Positions 9,124 through 17,500 of a stretch of DNA of 42,334 nucleotides are shown piece after piece. The translations under genes were made by a program, and so were the position numbers. Position 1 is the stretch's first letter; every line of letters starts with the position of its first letter. Below the pieces are notes generated by a model. That model ran no database searches, was not told the DNA's origin, and was given only the letters and a program-made list of their open reading frames with translations. Location of the stretch: the NCBI GenBank assembly GCA_007122335.1, contig SKTZ01000069.1, positions 1 to 42,334 on the forward strand, in the 5' to 3' direction. Source of the DNA: Bacillota bacterium. GTDB lineage: Bacteria > Bacillota > Halanaerobiia > B1SED10-174.

Positions 9124-9855
9124 TTGTCAAAAAAAACTGTGTTATTAATTTTTGTTTTTTTGTTTGCTTTTTCTATTTCCCTGCAGGCTGATAATCTGGA
9201 ATTTTTAGATGAAGCCTGGGAAAATAGAGGTGAGATGGATCCGGTTATTCAGGCTTTAGAAAGAGCCCGGTCAATGCCAGAGGAAATGGATAATCCGGAG
9301 TTCCTCTGGAAAAAAGCCCGCCTTTATTACTTTTACGGGGACAACATCGCCCAGGAACGAGACTACAAGCTGGAAAATTTCGAACGGGGCCTGGAGCTTT
9401 TAGAAATTGCCGAAGAACTGGACGACCAGAACCCTGATATTTTTTACTGGAAAGCTTCCCTAACCGGAATGAGAGGACAGACCAGGGGTGTTTTACAGAG
9501 TCTTTTTATGGTAAATCCCATGAAAGAAGCACTGGATAAAACAATAGAACTGGATCCGGATTACGATTCTGCTTATTTCGTTTTAGGAATTCTTTACAGG
9601 GAAGTTCCGGGCTGGCCTTTGAGTATTGGAGATGATAAAAAGAGCGTTGAATATCTCGAAAAAGCCCTCTCTTACCGCCCCAATGATCTTGAATGGAAAT
9701 ATGAACTGGCTTTGAGTTTAATTGAAAATAAAGAAAGAGAAAGAGCCCGGCAGCTTCTTGAAGAAATTGTTAATACTGACCTTGCCCCTGATGCCTCCTT
9801 TGAGTGGTTAAGGGCACAGGAACAGGCCAAAAAGTTGCTGGAAGAGGACTTTTAA
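9124..9855 (+). CDS. Exported TPR protein of the TatT / RMD-like type
   Basis: 243 residues from TTG 9124, which follows GGGAGGGG by a short gap; the frame is open to 9064 inside the glycosylase gene but the signal peptide fixes the start. The signal peptide (VLLIFVFLFAFSISLQA) is probably cleaved before DNLEF. Helical repeats follow. The segment with IELDPDYDSAYFVLGILYR, then PLSIGD and AVEYLEKAL-like KSVEYLEKAL, resembles the repeat pattern of TRAP-transporter T components (TatT) and microtubule-dynamics-regulator-like proteins. No TRAP transporter gene is in the window, so the role is open. Confidence 0.7.
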   Translation: MSKKTVLLIFVFLFAFSISLQADNLEFLDEAWENRGEMDPVIQALERARSMPEEMDNPEFLWKKARLYYFYGDNIAQERDYKLENFERGLELLEIAEELDDQNPDIFYWKASLTGMRGQTRGVLQSLFMVNPMKEALDKTIELDPDYDSAYFVLGILYREVPGWPLSIGDDKKSVEYLEKALSYRPNDLEWKYELALSLIENKERERARQLLEEIVNTDLAPDASFEWLRAQEQAKKLLEEDF

Positions 9856-9908
9856 CCATTTCAGAGGAGAACGAGGCAGGAAGTGAAAATAATAAAAACT
9901 CATCAATT

Positions 9909-9971
9909 GGCCATCAGTTTATCTGCTTTTCCGATTTCAAAGGAGTAAGCTGACCTGATGGCCTGATTTTT
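9909..9971 (+). terminator. Probable intrinsic terminator with a large branched loop
   Basis: GGCCATCAG (9909-9917) and CTGATGGCC (9955-9963) are perfect inverted repeats, followed by TGATTTTTAT. The 37-nt interval can form an inner helix, TCAGTTTA with TAAGCTGA, that competes with the outer stem. It lies in the 179-nt gap between the TPR gene and the amidase gene. The sequence shows the repeats; the terminator role is inferred. Confidence 0.45.
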
Positions 9972-10034
9972 ATAATAAAAGGATTTTATTCGGAAAAACC
10001 TAATTGTCTGGAAAAGACCCCGGGAGGCTAAAAA

Positions 10035-11294
10035 ATGAAACAGAAACAAGTTACACCGAGTAAAACAAGGATTGAAGAGCGCATTTCACACCTCAGCACT
10101 TATAATCTGACCCCGGGAGAGGGCACAACCAGACCAACCTTTTCCAAGCCATATATAGCGGCCAGCGAATATCTTTCGGAAATAATGGCTGGCCTGGATC
10201 TCAAAGCTGGAGTTACCTGCCACGGCAATATGATTGCTACCTGGCCTGGAGAGAAAAACCAGCCTGGTATCCTGGTGGGATCCCATATTGATACTGTCCC
10301 TCACGGAGGAAATTATGATGGGGTTACAGGGGTAATAGCTGCCATTGAAGCCATTCAGTGCTTAAAGGAAGAAGATTTTAAACCTCTTAAGCCTGTTCAT
10401 ATTGTAATTTTTGCCGAAGAGGAGGGAGCAGCTTTTGGTCACATGTTAGCCGGGAGCAAAGCTTCGGTGGGGAAAATTGACAGGAAAACACTGGCCTCGC
10501 TGAAAAACGAAGAGGGAAAAAACTACCTGGAGTGTGCAGAAAATTTTCAGGAATTATTCGGAAAGGCCTCCTTTGATTATATTGAGCCCCAGATGGCCCA
10601 AGCAATGCTGGAATTGCATGTAGAACAGAGTGTGGTCCTGGAAGAAAAAAATATCCCCGTAGGAATTGTAACAGAAATAGCAGGTGCCCGAGAGTTCATT
10701 TTTTCAATCAGGGGAATGGCCAATCACGCGGGAGCAACTCCAATGCAATTTCGCCAGGATGCCGTAGCCGGACTGGGAGAGGCCATTGTCGGTATTGAGG
10801 AAACCGTAAAAAAACATAAATCATCTCGAGCTGTGGCTACTGTGGGGGTAATTTCCTGTTTTCCCGGCGCGCCCAACATTATACCTGGGGAAGCTTCTTT
10901 TTCTCTGGATATTCGGGATATTAGGCAAGAATACCTGGAAATACTGGAACGAAATATGCTAGCGGAAATAGAGAAGATTATGGAGAAAAGGAAGCTCTCT
11001 CTTGAGGTTAATAGGACCTCCAGTTCAATTCCCGTTCCCCTGGATGAGGAAATAATAGGGTTGCTGGAAAAGGTGGCAGAGGAAAACAATATACCGGCAT
11101 TGAAAATGCCCAGCGGAGCAGTCCATGATTCAGCAGAAATAGCCCGCTTTATCTCCACTGGTATGATTTTTGTCCCCAGTAAAAATGGGCGAAGTCACTG
11201 TCCGGAAGAATATACTTCTGCCGAAGATATCGCCCTGGGCTGCACAATCCTCAAGGAAACAATAATCAGGCTTTCCCTTGACCCTAATTCTTAA
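10035..11294 (+). CDS. Hydantoinase/carbamoylase-family amidase (N-carbamoyl-amino acid hydrolase or allantoate amidohydrolase)
   Basis: M20/AllC-type metalloamidase, 419 residues. Metal-site motifs: GSHIDTVPHGGNYDG (His, Asp), FAEEEGAAFG (Glu pair) and LHVEQ (His). The inserted dimerisation domain contains GMANHAGATPM. The C-terminal motif SGAVHDSAEIA and the NGRSHCPEE stretch carry the remaining ligand. Members hydrolyse N-carbamoyl-amino acids, ureidoglycine-like compounds or allantoate; the substrate cannot be read from sequence. No hydantoinase or purine-degradation genes are nearby. The ATG at 10035 follows GGGAGG. The gene appears monocistronic, with terminators on both sides. Confidence 0.9.
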   Translation: MKQKQVTPSKTRIEERISHLSTYNLTPGEGTTRPTFSKPYIAASEYLSEIMAGLDLKAGVTCHGNMIATWPGEKNQPGILVGSHIDTVPHGGNYDGVTGVIAAIEAIQCLKEEDFKPLKPVHIVIFAEEEGAAFGHMLAGSKASVGKIDRKTLASLKNEEGKNYLECAENFQELFGKASFDYIEPQMAQAMLELHVEQSVVLEEKNIPVGIVTEIAGAREFIFSIRGMANHAGATPMQFRQDAVAGLGEAIVGIEETVKKHKSSRAVATVGVISCFPGAPNIIPGEASFSLDIRDIRQEYLEILERNMLAEIEKIMEKRKLSLEVNRTSSSIPVPLDEEIIGLLEKVAEENNIPALKMPSGAVHDSAEIARFISTGMIFVPSKNGRSHCPEEYTSAEDIALGCTILKETIIRLSLDPNS

Positions 11295-11415
11295 GAATGA
11301 TTAGATTTGGTTTTTTCATCTGGTGGAATAAAACATTTTTTCCAAGCTTTTAAAAATCCAATCTGGGGTAAATAAGGATTAAAGAGTTTATTTCTTTTCC
11401 CTGCAGCCGGGGAAA

Positions 11416-11446
11416 ATCAGGTTTGTGGAAATAAAAAAAACCTGAT
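11416..11446. other. Stem-loop in intergenic region
   Basis: ATCAGGTTT (11416-11424) pairs perfectly with AAACCTGAT (11438-11446) around a 13-nt A-rich loop. No T-run follows on either strand. It lies after the amidase gene and may be a 3'-end stabilising hairpin. Confidence 0.35.
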
Positions 11447-11514
11447 CCAAAAACAGGGCAAAATTTTTATGGGAAAAAATCTAAAAGTTTTTTTCATTCT
11501 CTAAAATCCTTTTC

Positions 11515-11545
11515 AAGAGGAGCTTTTTTGCTTCTCTTTTTTTTG
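11515..11545 (+). terminator. Intrinsic terminator after the amidase gene
   Basis: AAGAGGAGC (11515-11523), a T6 loop, GCTTCTCTT with one G-U pair, running into eight T residues (11537-11544). It separates the amidase transcript from the promoter of the usher operon immediately downstream. Confidence 0.75.
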
Positions 11546-11557
11546 TTCAGCTAAGCT

Positions 11558-11618
11558 TGTGACTCAAATTTGACTCTGTTGTGATTTCGATGTGACTATA
11601 ATCTGGTAATATTTGACC
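11558..11618 (+). promoter_or_regulatory. Activator-type promoter with four 11-bp-phased direct repeats upstream of the usher operon
   Basis: Heptamers TGTGACT (11558), TTTGACT (11569), TGTGATT (11580) and TGTGACT (11591) are exactly 11 bp apart with 4-bp spacers. A fifth, TTTGACC, is at 11612, two helical turns later. TATAAT (11597-11602) overlaps the end of repeat four, and no good -35 hexamer exists 17 bp upstream. This is the geometry of PHO boxes and other OmpR/PhoB-family operators that replace the -35 element. The regulator is not encoded in the window. Transcription from here would give a leader of about 170 nt before the ATG at 11780; apart from a poor promoter look-alike near 11739, I see nothing in that leader. 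Confidence 0.6.
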
Positions 11619-11779
11619 TAAAGGGAAGGAAAATGGTAGGAAAGATAGTTTTATTCTTGTTTTTTCCTCTCCCTTCACAAAAAAGTATTGACTGGCTTAA
11701 ATGAGGGAGTTTTTCAGATTGGTGTTGGTTCCTGGTTTTTGGCTTACTTGGCTTAAAAGGATATAAGGGGAGAGATGTA

Positions 11780-12658
11780 ATGGAAATTAAAGTTAATTTT
11801 TTAAAACAATTGGCTGGGATAGTTACCATCTTTACGATTTTTTCTTCAATTATTTTCAGTCAGGCTTCCTTAAGTGCCCCCGGGCAGGAATTAAATTTTG
11901 GCCAGGTAAAAGCAGATGAAGTTCAAACCAGAAAAATTATAATTAACTACCACCCCGAATTTGATAACCCGGATAAATTAGAAATCTGGGCCGAGGGGAA
12001 CTTTTTGTCACCGGAAAAAAACCAACAACTGCCAGCAAATAGAGTTAGGGTCTACATAGCGGATGAAATTTTAACTCTCGAAGAAGACCCCTCTAATTTA
12101 ATTCAAATAGACCCAAAAAACCAAATCCAAATAGTTTTTGAAATTTCCCTAAAGCCCGAAGATCTCCAGGGAGAATATAAGGGGTTGGTTTTCATCAGGG
12201 AAACAAGTGCAAAAGGAGAAAAATCTCAACTGAGAAAGATCCCCCTTCGGGTTAAGGTTGAAGCCTGGCTTAATGTTGAAATAGATTTTTCTGGACCACT
12301 GGTTTTAAGGCACCCTTTAAATGGAGGTACTCAGGTTTTAACTGAAGTTCCCGGCAAAATAAAAGTAAGCGGAAATATCCCCTGGGAACTTCAGGGTTAC
12401 CTCGAAGAAAAATTCCTTTTTGATACTTCTTTAAATATCCAGGTTTTTGCTCATCAGGGAAACTTATTTGAAAAAATTCATTCCGATTGGGTTAATTTAG
12501 GGGAGGATCCAATCCCTCTGGCCATAGGCGATTCTCCCGCTTTGCAACCGGAAAATTATATTGAAGTTGAATTTTCTCTGAGCATTGAAGATTTTACCCG
12601 GGTTAGAGGAGGAGCCCACCAGTTCCCCCTTTCGATTATTGCCCAACCTCGCTCTTAG
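11780..12658 (+). CDS. Secreted two-domain beta protein, first gene of the chaperone-usher-like operon (minor subunit or adaptor?)
   Basis: 292 residues, with an N-terminal hydrophobic signal (about residues 11-32, ending SQASLSA). Two beta-sandwich-like halves follow: residues 36-160, starting with ELNFGQVKADEVQTRKI and closing with GEYKGLVFI, and residues 165-290, closing with GGAHQFPLSII. The closing strands resemble the terminal 'G-x-Y' strand of spore-coat-U and pilin-type subunits. No cysteine is present. It is the first gene after the 11-bp-repeat promoter, and AGGGGAGAG precedes the ATG. A role as tip or minor subunit, or as a second chaperone-like factor, is inferred from position and fold pattern only; no family was recognised with certainty. 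Confidence 0.6.
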   Translation: MEIKVNFLKQLAGIVTIFTIFSSIIFSQASLSAPGQELNFGQVKADEVQTRKIIINYHPEFDNPDKLEIWAEGNFLSPEKNQQLPANRVRVYIADEILTLEEDPSNLIQIDPKNQIQIVFEISLKPEDLQGEYKGLVFIRETSAKGEKSQLRKIPLRVKVEAWLNVEIDFSGPLVLRHPLNGGTQVLTEVPGKIKVSGNIPWELQGYLEEKFLFDTSLNIQVFAHQGNLFEKIHSDWVNLGEDPIPLAIGDSPALQPENYIEVEFSLSIEDFTRVRGGAHQFPLSIIAQPRS

Positions 12659-12662
12659 CGCC

Positions 12663-12700
12663 AACAACTTCACAGCCCCTTGCCCGGGGAGTGAGTTGTT
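12663..12700 (+). other. Strong stem-loop between first and second operon genes
   Basis: AACAACT (12663-12669) pairs with AGTTGTT (12694-12700); inside it CAC pairs with GTG and CCCC with GGGG around a TTGCCC loop, about 14 pairs with small bulges. It starts 5 nt after the stop of the 292-residue gene. Downstream is A/T-rich sequence without a real T-run, so an mRNA processing, stability or attenuation element is more likely than a full terminator. Confidence 0.55.
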
Positions 12701-12731
12701 AATATAAATAATTATATCAGGGAGGTGTTAA

Positions 12732-12836
12732 ATGGAAGAGTTACAACGCCCCAAAAAACTTCATTCGGTGTTTTGGCAAAGGGAAAAAACAGGAGGCGGA
12801 GAACCACCCAATCCTAAACTGGTCACCAACGATTGA
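12732..12836 (+). CDS. Possible 34-residue peptide upstream of the major subunit gene
   Basis: ATG at 12732 follows GGAGGTG with ideal 6-nt spacing. It encodes 34 polar residues (MEELQRPKKLHSVFWQREKT, then GGGEPPNPKLVTND) and a TGA at 12834. No signal peptide, no recognised family. It lies between the stem-loop at 12663-12700 and the subunit gene at 12890. It could be a leader peptide, a small protein or chance; the ribosome binding site is the main support. Confidence 0.35.
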   Translation: MEELQRPKKLHSVFWQREKTGGGEPPNPKLVTND

Positions 12837-12889
12837 GTGGGGAGCCAATGGTGAAACCGGCCAAAATCCAATGAGGAGGTTTTTTAAAA

Positions 12890-13681
12890 ATGAAAAAAAT
12901 GTTAATTCTTAGTCTTGTGATGGTGTTTGTCCTGGGTCTTAGCCTTAGTGTAATGGCTGAAGCTCCTGATCCAATTGTTCCCGGAGAAAATGATCCGGAA
13001 TTTGAAATTGGTAAAGGAATATTCAAAAATTATGAGGGGATCGATAACTTCGCACTTGAAGAAACCGACACTGGTTCAAAATACACTGTTATCTCTGGAG
13101 CAAGAACAACCGGTAGCACAGATGAAATATTCGTAGAACAGGGCGACCAGAAGGTAAAGGTAATAATTAACACCGTAGCCAATATTCCCTGTTACTTAGA
13201 AATGGAACTGACCGGAAACGCAGGCTATAGCCATGGAATCAGCTTTGGTCCTGAAGCAGAAGCTCTTATGGACAGAAGAGGCGAATCCCACTGGATGCTC
13301 TTCCATAGCGATTTCGGCGGATTCCTCAATGAAAACTGGGAATCTGTTGCCCAGGATGATGTAGAAGCCGGAGCCGGGCTTTTCTTACATGCCTGCGATA
13401 TGTGGGAAGCCCGCATATATGGCAATATTGACCACCGGTTTGAGGTAATAGCTGATCCTTTAAAACACGTAGAATATGAAGAAGAGATCCTTATGGATAT
13501 GCGCTATACCTTTGACGGTAGCCCCAACTGGGTTGAAAACACTGAAATCGGGGCAGTAACCGTTGGAGATTTCGGTTACCTGGAAGAAAATACTGTCTAT
13601 ATGCAATTTAGAATTCCTTTTGACGACATTCCTGCAGGTCAATACGAAGGCGACATTACCTTTAAAGCCTATTCTATCTAA
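12890..13681 (+). CDS. Secreted subunit-like protein (probable major fibre/coat subunit of the usher operon)
   Basis: 263 residues. ATG 12890 follows GAGGAGG. The signal peptide covers residues 1-23 (MLILSLVMVFVLGLSLSVMA), with cleavage predicted before EAPDP. The mature protein is acidic and beta-rich, with two cysteines (in IPCYLEM and HACDMW) that could form a disulfide. It ends in DIPAGQYEGDITFKAYSI, a pattern like the C-terminal strand of spore-coat-U and pilin subunits (P-A-G-x-Y then alternating hydrophobics), which in such families is handled by the chaperone. It has its own strong ribosome binding site and a hairpin on each side, as expected for the most abundant product. No exact family recognised. 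Confidence 0.65.
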   Translation: MKKMLILSLVMVFVLGLSLSVMAEAPDPIVPGENDPEFEIGKGIFKNYEGIDNFALEETDTGSKYTVISGARTTGSTDEIFVEQGDQKVKVIINTVANIPCYLEMELTGNAGYSHGISFGPEAEALMDRRGESHWMLFHSDFGGFLNENWESVAQDDVEAGAGLFLHACDMWEARIYGNIDHRFEVIADPLKHVEYEEEILMDMRYTFDGSPNWVENTEIGAVTVGDFGYLEENTVYMQFRIPFDDIPAGQYEGDITFKAYSI

Positions 13682-13714
13682 ATACTAGGCTTGATAAACT
13701 GAGAATTAAAATTA

Positions 13715-13743
13715 AGGGGCTGATGTTTAATGCATCAGCCCCT
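13715..13743 (+). other. Perfect 11-bp stem-loop behind the subunit gene
   Basis: AGGGGCTGATG (13715-13725) and CATCAGCCCCT (13733-13743) pair perfectly around a 7-nt loop, 33 nt after the subunit stop. A-rich sequence follows rather than a T-run, so it is not a normal intrinsic terminator. It would protect the 3' end of the subunit message and reduce downstream expression, as hairpins do behind major pilin genes. Confidence 0.6.
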
Positions 13744-13770
13744 AAAAATAGAAGCGGAGGGATGGTCGTG

Positions 13771-14559
13771 ATGGCCAAAATGGGAAAAATTTTAATGATG
13801 TTTTTTTTACTCTTTGGATTTGTTATTACCACAGAAGCCAGCATTAAGGTTGATCCTTCCCGCGTAATTTTCCACATGGAACAGGGCCAAAGAAAAACAG
13901 GGTCAATTCAGGTTTACAATAACTCCAACCGGGAACTTGACCTTATTGCTGTTCTTTATGATTGGGAGCTGGATGAAGCAGATAATCTGGTTAATTACGA
14001 AAGCGGAACTCTTGAACATAGCCTTGATGATTTAATTCGGTTTAATCCCCGGCAATTCACCCTGGGACCAGGTGAATCCCAGCTGGTTAGGTTTACAATA
14101 ACTTTTCCGGAAGAAGAAAACCCTTTTGAAAGAAGAGGAATAATATTTTTTGAGCATGAGGACCCTCTTGATGAAGAAGATGTAATGGGAGCCCAGCTCC
14201 GAACAATGATCGGAACAACTGTTTATGCTCTGCCTGAAATTTATGAAATTTCTCTTTATTATCTCGAAGGTTTGGTCCATGAGAGTGAAGATGGAACCTT
14301 CTGGGGTGCATTTCTTTTAGGCAATAATTCTCCAGTTCACACTCGGTTAGAAGTTGATTACAATATTATTAATCATCGCGGCGCGGTCATTGAGGAAGGG
14401 CGTTCCGAAGAGAAGGTTATCCTGCCTCAGGACGTTCGGGGAATTTATTTCCCTCTGGAAGAAGATTTCGAACCGGGAAATTATCAACTACTATTCGATA
14501 TCAACCTGGTAGGAATTGATTTTACTATTTCCGAATCTATTTCGTTCGAAATTGAGTGA
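13771..14559 (+). CDS. PapD-like periplasmic chaperone (fimbrial/coat assembly)
   Basis: 262 residues. Signal peptide MAKMGKILMMFFLLFGFVIT, ending in TEA before SIKVDP. The N-terminal Ig-like domain (mature residues 1-125) has the chaperone pattern: SIKVDPSRVIFHMEQGQRKT with a GSIQVYN strand, then an F-x-L-x-P-G-E-S-Q-L-V-R-F-T stretch corresponding to the donor strand region. The second Ig-like domain ends with IDFTISESISFEIE. This matches DUF916/PapD-like assembly chaperones rather than a structural subunit. ATG 13771 is chosen, 9-10 nt after GGAGGG; upstream in-frame ATGs lie on the ribosome binding site or inside the hairpin. Its TGA overlaps the possible GTG start of the usher gene. Confidence 0.75.
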   Translation: MAKMGKILMMFFLLFGFVITTEASIKVDPSRVIFHMEQGQRKTGSIQVYNNSNRELDLIAVLYDWELDEADNLVNYESGTLEHSLDDLIRFNPRQFTLGPGESQLVRFTITFPEEENPFERRGIIFFEHEDPLDEEDVMGAQLRTMIGTTVYALPEIYEISLYYLEGLVHESEDGTFWGAFLLGNNSPVHTRLEVDYNIINHRGAVIEEGRSEEKVILPQDVRGIYFPLEEDFEPGNYQLLFDINLVGIDFTISESISFEIE

Positions 14560-14564
14560 TAAAA

Positions 14565-17500
14565 ATGGAACCCATTTTTCTGGATAAACTCCAAAAGCAA
14601 CCGAAAAAAAGGTTCCCAGTTAATTTCTTTTTAATTTTATTAATATTGCTTGCCCTGGGTTTTCCTGTGAAAGGAGCCCACTTTGAAGATGTTAGCTTCG
14701 TAACCCTGGAAATTAAAAAGAATGATTATGTTTTCCAGACAGAGGAATTCTTTGAAATTATAGACCTTTTTGATTATATCCTGATCCCTGTTAATCAGCT
14801 TTCCGTTTTTTTACCGATTGAGTTGAACTTTGCCAGAGAAAATGAAACCCTGGAAATAACTCACAAAACCTCCGGTACTTCGGGTAAAGTGGATTTCAAA
14901 AAGGGCTTATATTCAGAGTTTCCAGATCTAAAAACCAAAACACCCATTTTATATGAAGGAGACTTTTTTGTAGCACCTGAATTTTTGGAGAAAATAACGG
15001 GAAAAAGTTTGGAATGGAATTCAAGAAGGCAGGAACTTTATGTTCATGTTGACTGGGAAATTCCTGAAACAGAAAAAGGAAGAGCAGAAGAACCAGGGGA
15101 ACGTGACCGACCTCATGAACTGGAAACCCTTGAGTTAAAACCAACCCACTACGGCCGGGATATTTCCCTGGGATCAATCCATTATAAAATAACTGGAGAA
15201 GGGCGCTGGGATAAGGATGGTGATTTTAGTTCCCATTCCCGGCAGGAGGTGTACCTCCACGGTAGGTTTCATGATTGGGCGGTTTCATTAGGATTTTCTT
15301 CCAGGTTAAACTTTTTAGAAAAGGGAATAGAAAGCCACCTATCAGTCCCTTTAATCAGGGCCCTTTATCTTGATGAATACCGCATTGTTATTGGTGATTC
15401 CAGGGTAGAATTCCCTTTAACCGTGGGAAATAAAAACCTGCGGGGAATTCTTTACAGTAACCCCGCTTTTTTAACCAGAAAAGACACCCCCAGGGTGAAG
15501 GTTACCGGTGAAGCCAGGGAAGACGAATGGGTATATTTACTGGTTAATGGAGAAAAGACCAGTAAAAAATATATGGCAGAAGATGGCCGTTATTCCTTTG
15601 CAAACGTTCCGTTGATAAACAAAAGAACAAACCTTATTCAAATAATCAGGGAAAGACCCGATGGAGAACTGATTGAAGAAAGACGGGAGATCGGAGGACA
15701 TGTTAGGATCCTCGAAGAGGGAATCAGCGAGGTTAAATTTGTTGCGGGTAGTTATCAAAGAAGCAATGAAGAGGAAAGCCAGGGAAGGTTAATCGGCTTG
15801 CAGTTGAATGAAGCGTTGGATAAACGCAGCTCTTTCAACCTGGAATTGTTAGGCCGAGAGGTCCTGACTCAAGACAGTTGGGAGCCATTTGAACTCGGGG
15901 GAATAGCTGGTTTTTCTCTACAACCTTTGCAGTCCCTAATCCTTACCGGAGATTTTTTATTCGGTGGAGAAGTTGAAAATTTAAAAGGAGGCTTTGCCAG
16001 TTCCCTTATTTATACCCTTTCCCGTGGTTATTTAAGTTCTTCCTATAGGTATATCCCCCACGAAATAACCGAGATTGTAGATAAAAATGCTGGAAAACAA
16101 TTGCAGGTGGCCGGGGAATATGATTTTTCTCCCAGGTGGAGTTCTTTTTTCCAGGGTAATTATCGAGAATCAATTGGAACTATGCTTTTTTATTCAATAA
16201 CACAAGGCCAACTTGGATTTTCCTACAGAGATGTCTGGGATGGAACAACTACTGTTTCCGGAATTCTGGGAACAGGCCAGCGGGATCTGGAAACGGGTCA
16301 GGACCAACTTACAAGAGCTGATTTTGATAAATACGGCCTTAATATAAGCAGGCAGAGAAGGACAGAAGTTTTCTCTTCAAGGACAAATTTGAATTATACC
16401 AAAACTGATTTTGATTTCCAGCAAGCTTCTTCCCATTCAGAACAGAGATTGGAATTAACCAGTAATATATCCCGGAGAATCGGGGAAACCGTTCGTTTAA
16501 CTAATAACCTTGATCTTTCCTTGTTCTGGCTGGAAAAAGAACTGATCCAGGGAGAAGGAGAAATTAATTCGGGTTTTAGATGGAATCCAACCCTGAATAC
16601 ATTCGTCAGAGGAACTGGTTCCGCACTGTTCCAGGTGGGAAACAACCTGCCCGCTGGCTTTAACCTAAGAGAATCAAAAGCAAGTTTTTCCTTGCGAAGA
16701 TTTTTGCGAAGAACCGGTTCTTCTTTTGGGGTTGAAGGAAGCTACAATTTTCTCCATTACATTGAGGATTCCTATTTCACCCTGGGATTTGACCTGGCTC
16801 ATCAATGGCAGGATGAAAAATATACTGCCGGGTTAAATTTCACAGCCAAGTCCCCCGTTGAAAGAAGAGAGACCTATCAACTCTCTGCAGGATTGGAGTT
16901 TGGCTGGAGACTTCCTTCAGAAGCCTTAATAGAATTTCAGGCGCAGAGAATTTACCAAAATCTTTTTGAGGAACAACCGGAACATTCGGTTTCTGTTTCC
17001 ATTAACCATGCTCTGGGTTTTTCGGGGAAAGAAATCTTTGGCCAGAGCTACTCCTCCAGAGGCACCCACCAGCCCACAATCGCAGGAATTGTCTACCTGG
17101 ATAAAAACCAGACCGGGGAATTTAATGAAGGGGATCCCGTTCTAGAAAATATTCCCATGGCTCTCGGAGGCAGAAGGACAGAAACGGATGGAAGCGGAGA
17201 ATTTAAATTTGAGCGGGTTAAACCCGGTGTCTACCCCTTACATTTTGATCTTGGTTCCTTGCTTGCTGATTATTCGGTAATTACCGAGGAGAAGATCGTG
17301 GAAATCAGGGAGAACGAAAATCTATTTTTCTATTTTGGTTTAACCCTGAATGGATCTATTTCCGGCCGGGTATTCATGGACAGAAATGCTTCAGGAACCT
17401 TTGATGAGGGAGATGAGCCCTTATCCTGGGTTGCTTTAGAACTGGCCACAACTGGAGAAAATGCTTATTCAAGAAGTAATGGCGAGTTTTATTTTGAAAA

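Noticed and set aside
9971-9976. TATAAT before the amidase gene as a promoter
   Set aside because: No acceptable -35 at 16-18 bp, and the hexamer overlaps the T-run of the terminator.
11558-11597. TGTGA repeats as a CRP site
   Set aside because: CRP needs an inverted TCACA partner after 6 bp; here all copies are direct repeats.
11739-11767. TTGGCT and TATAAG at 17-bp spacing before the usher operon
   Set aside because: The start site would leave about 6 nt before the ATG and cut off the ribosome binding site.
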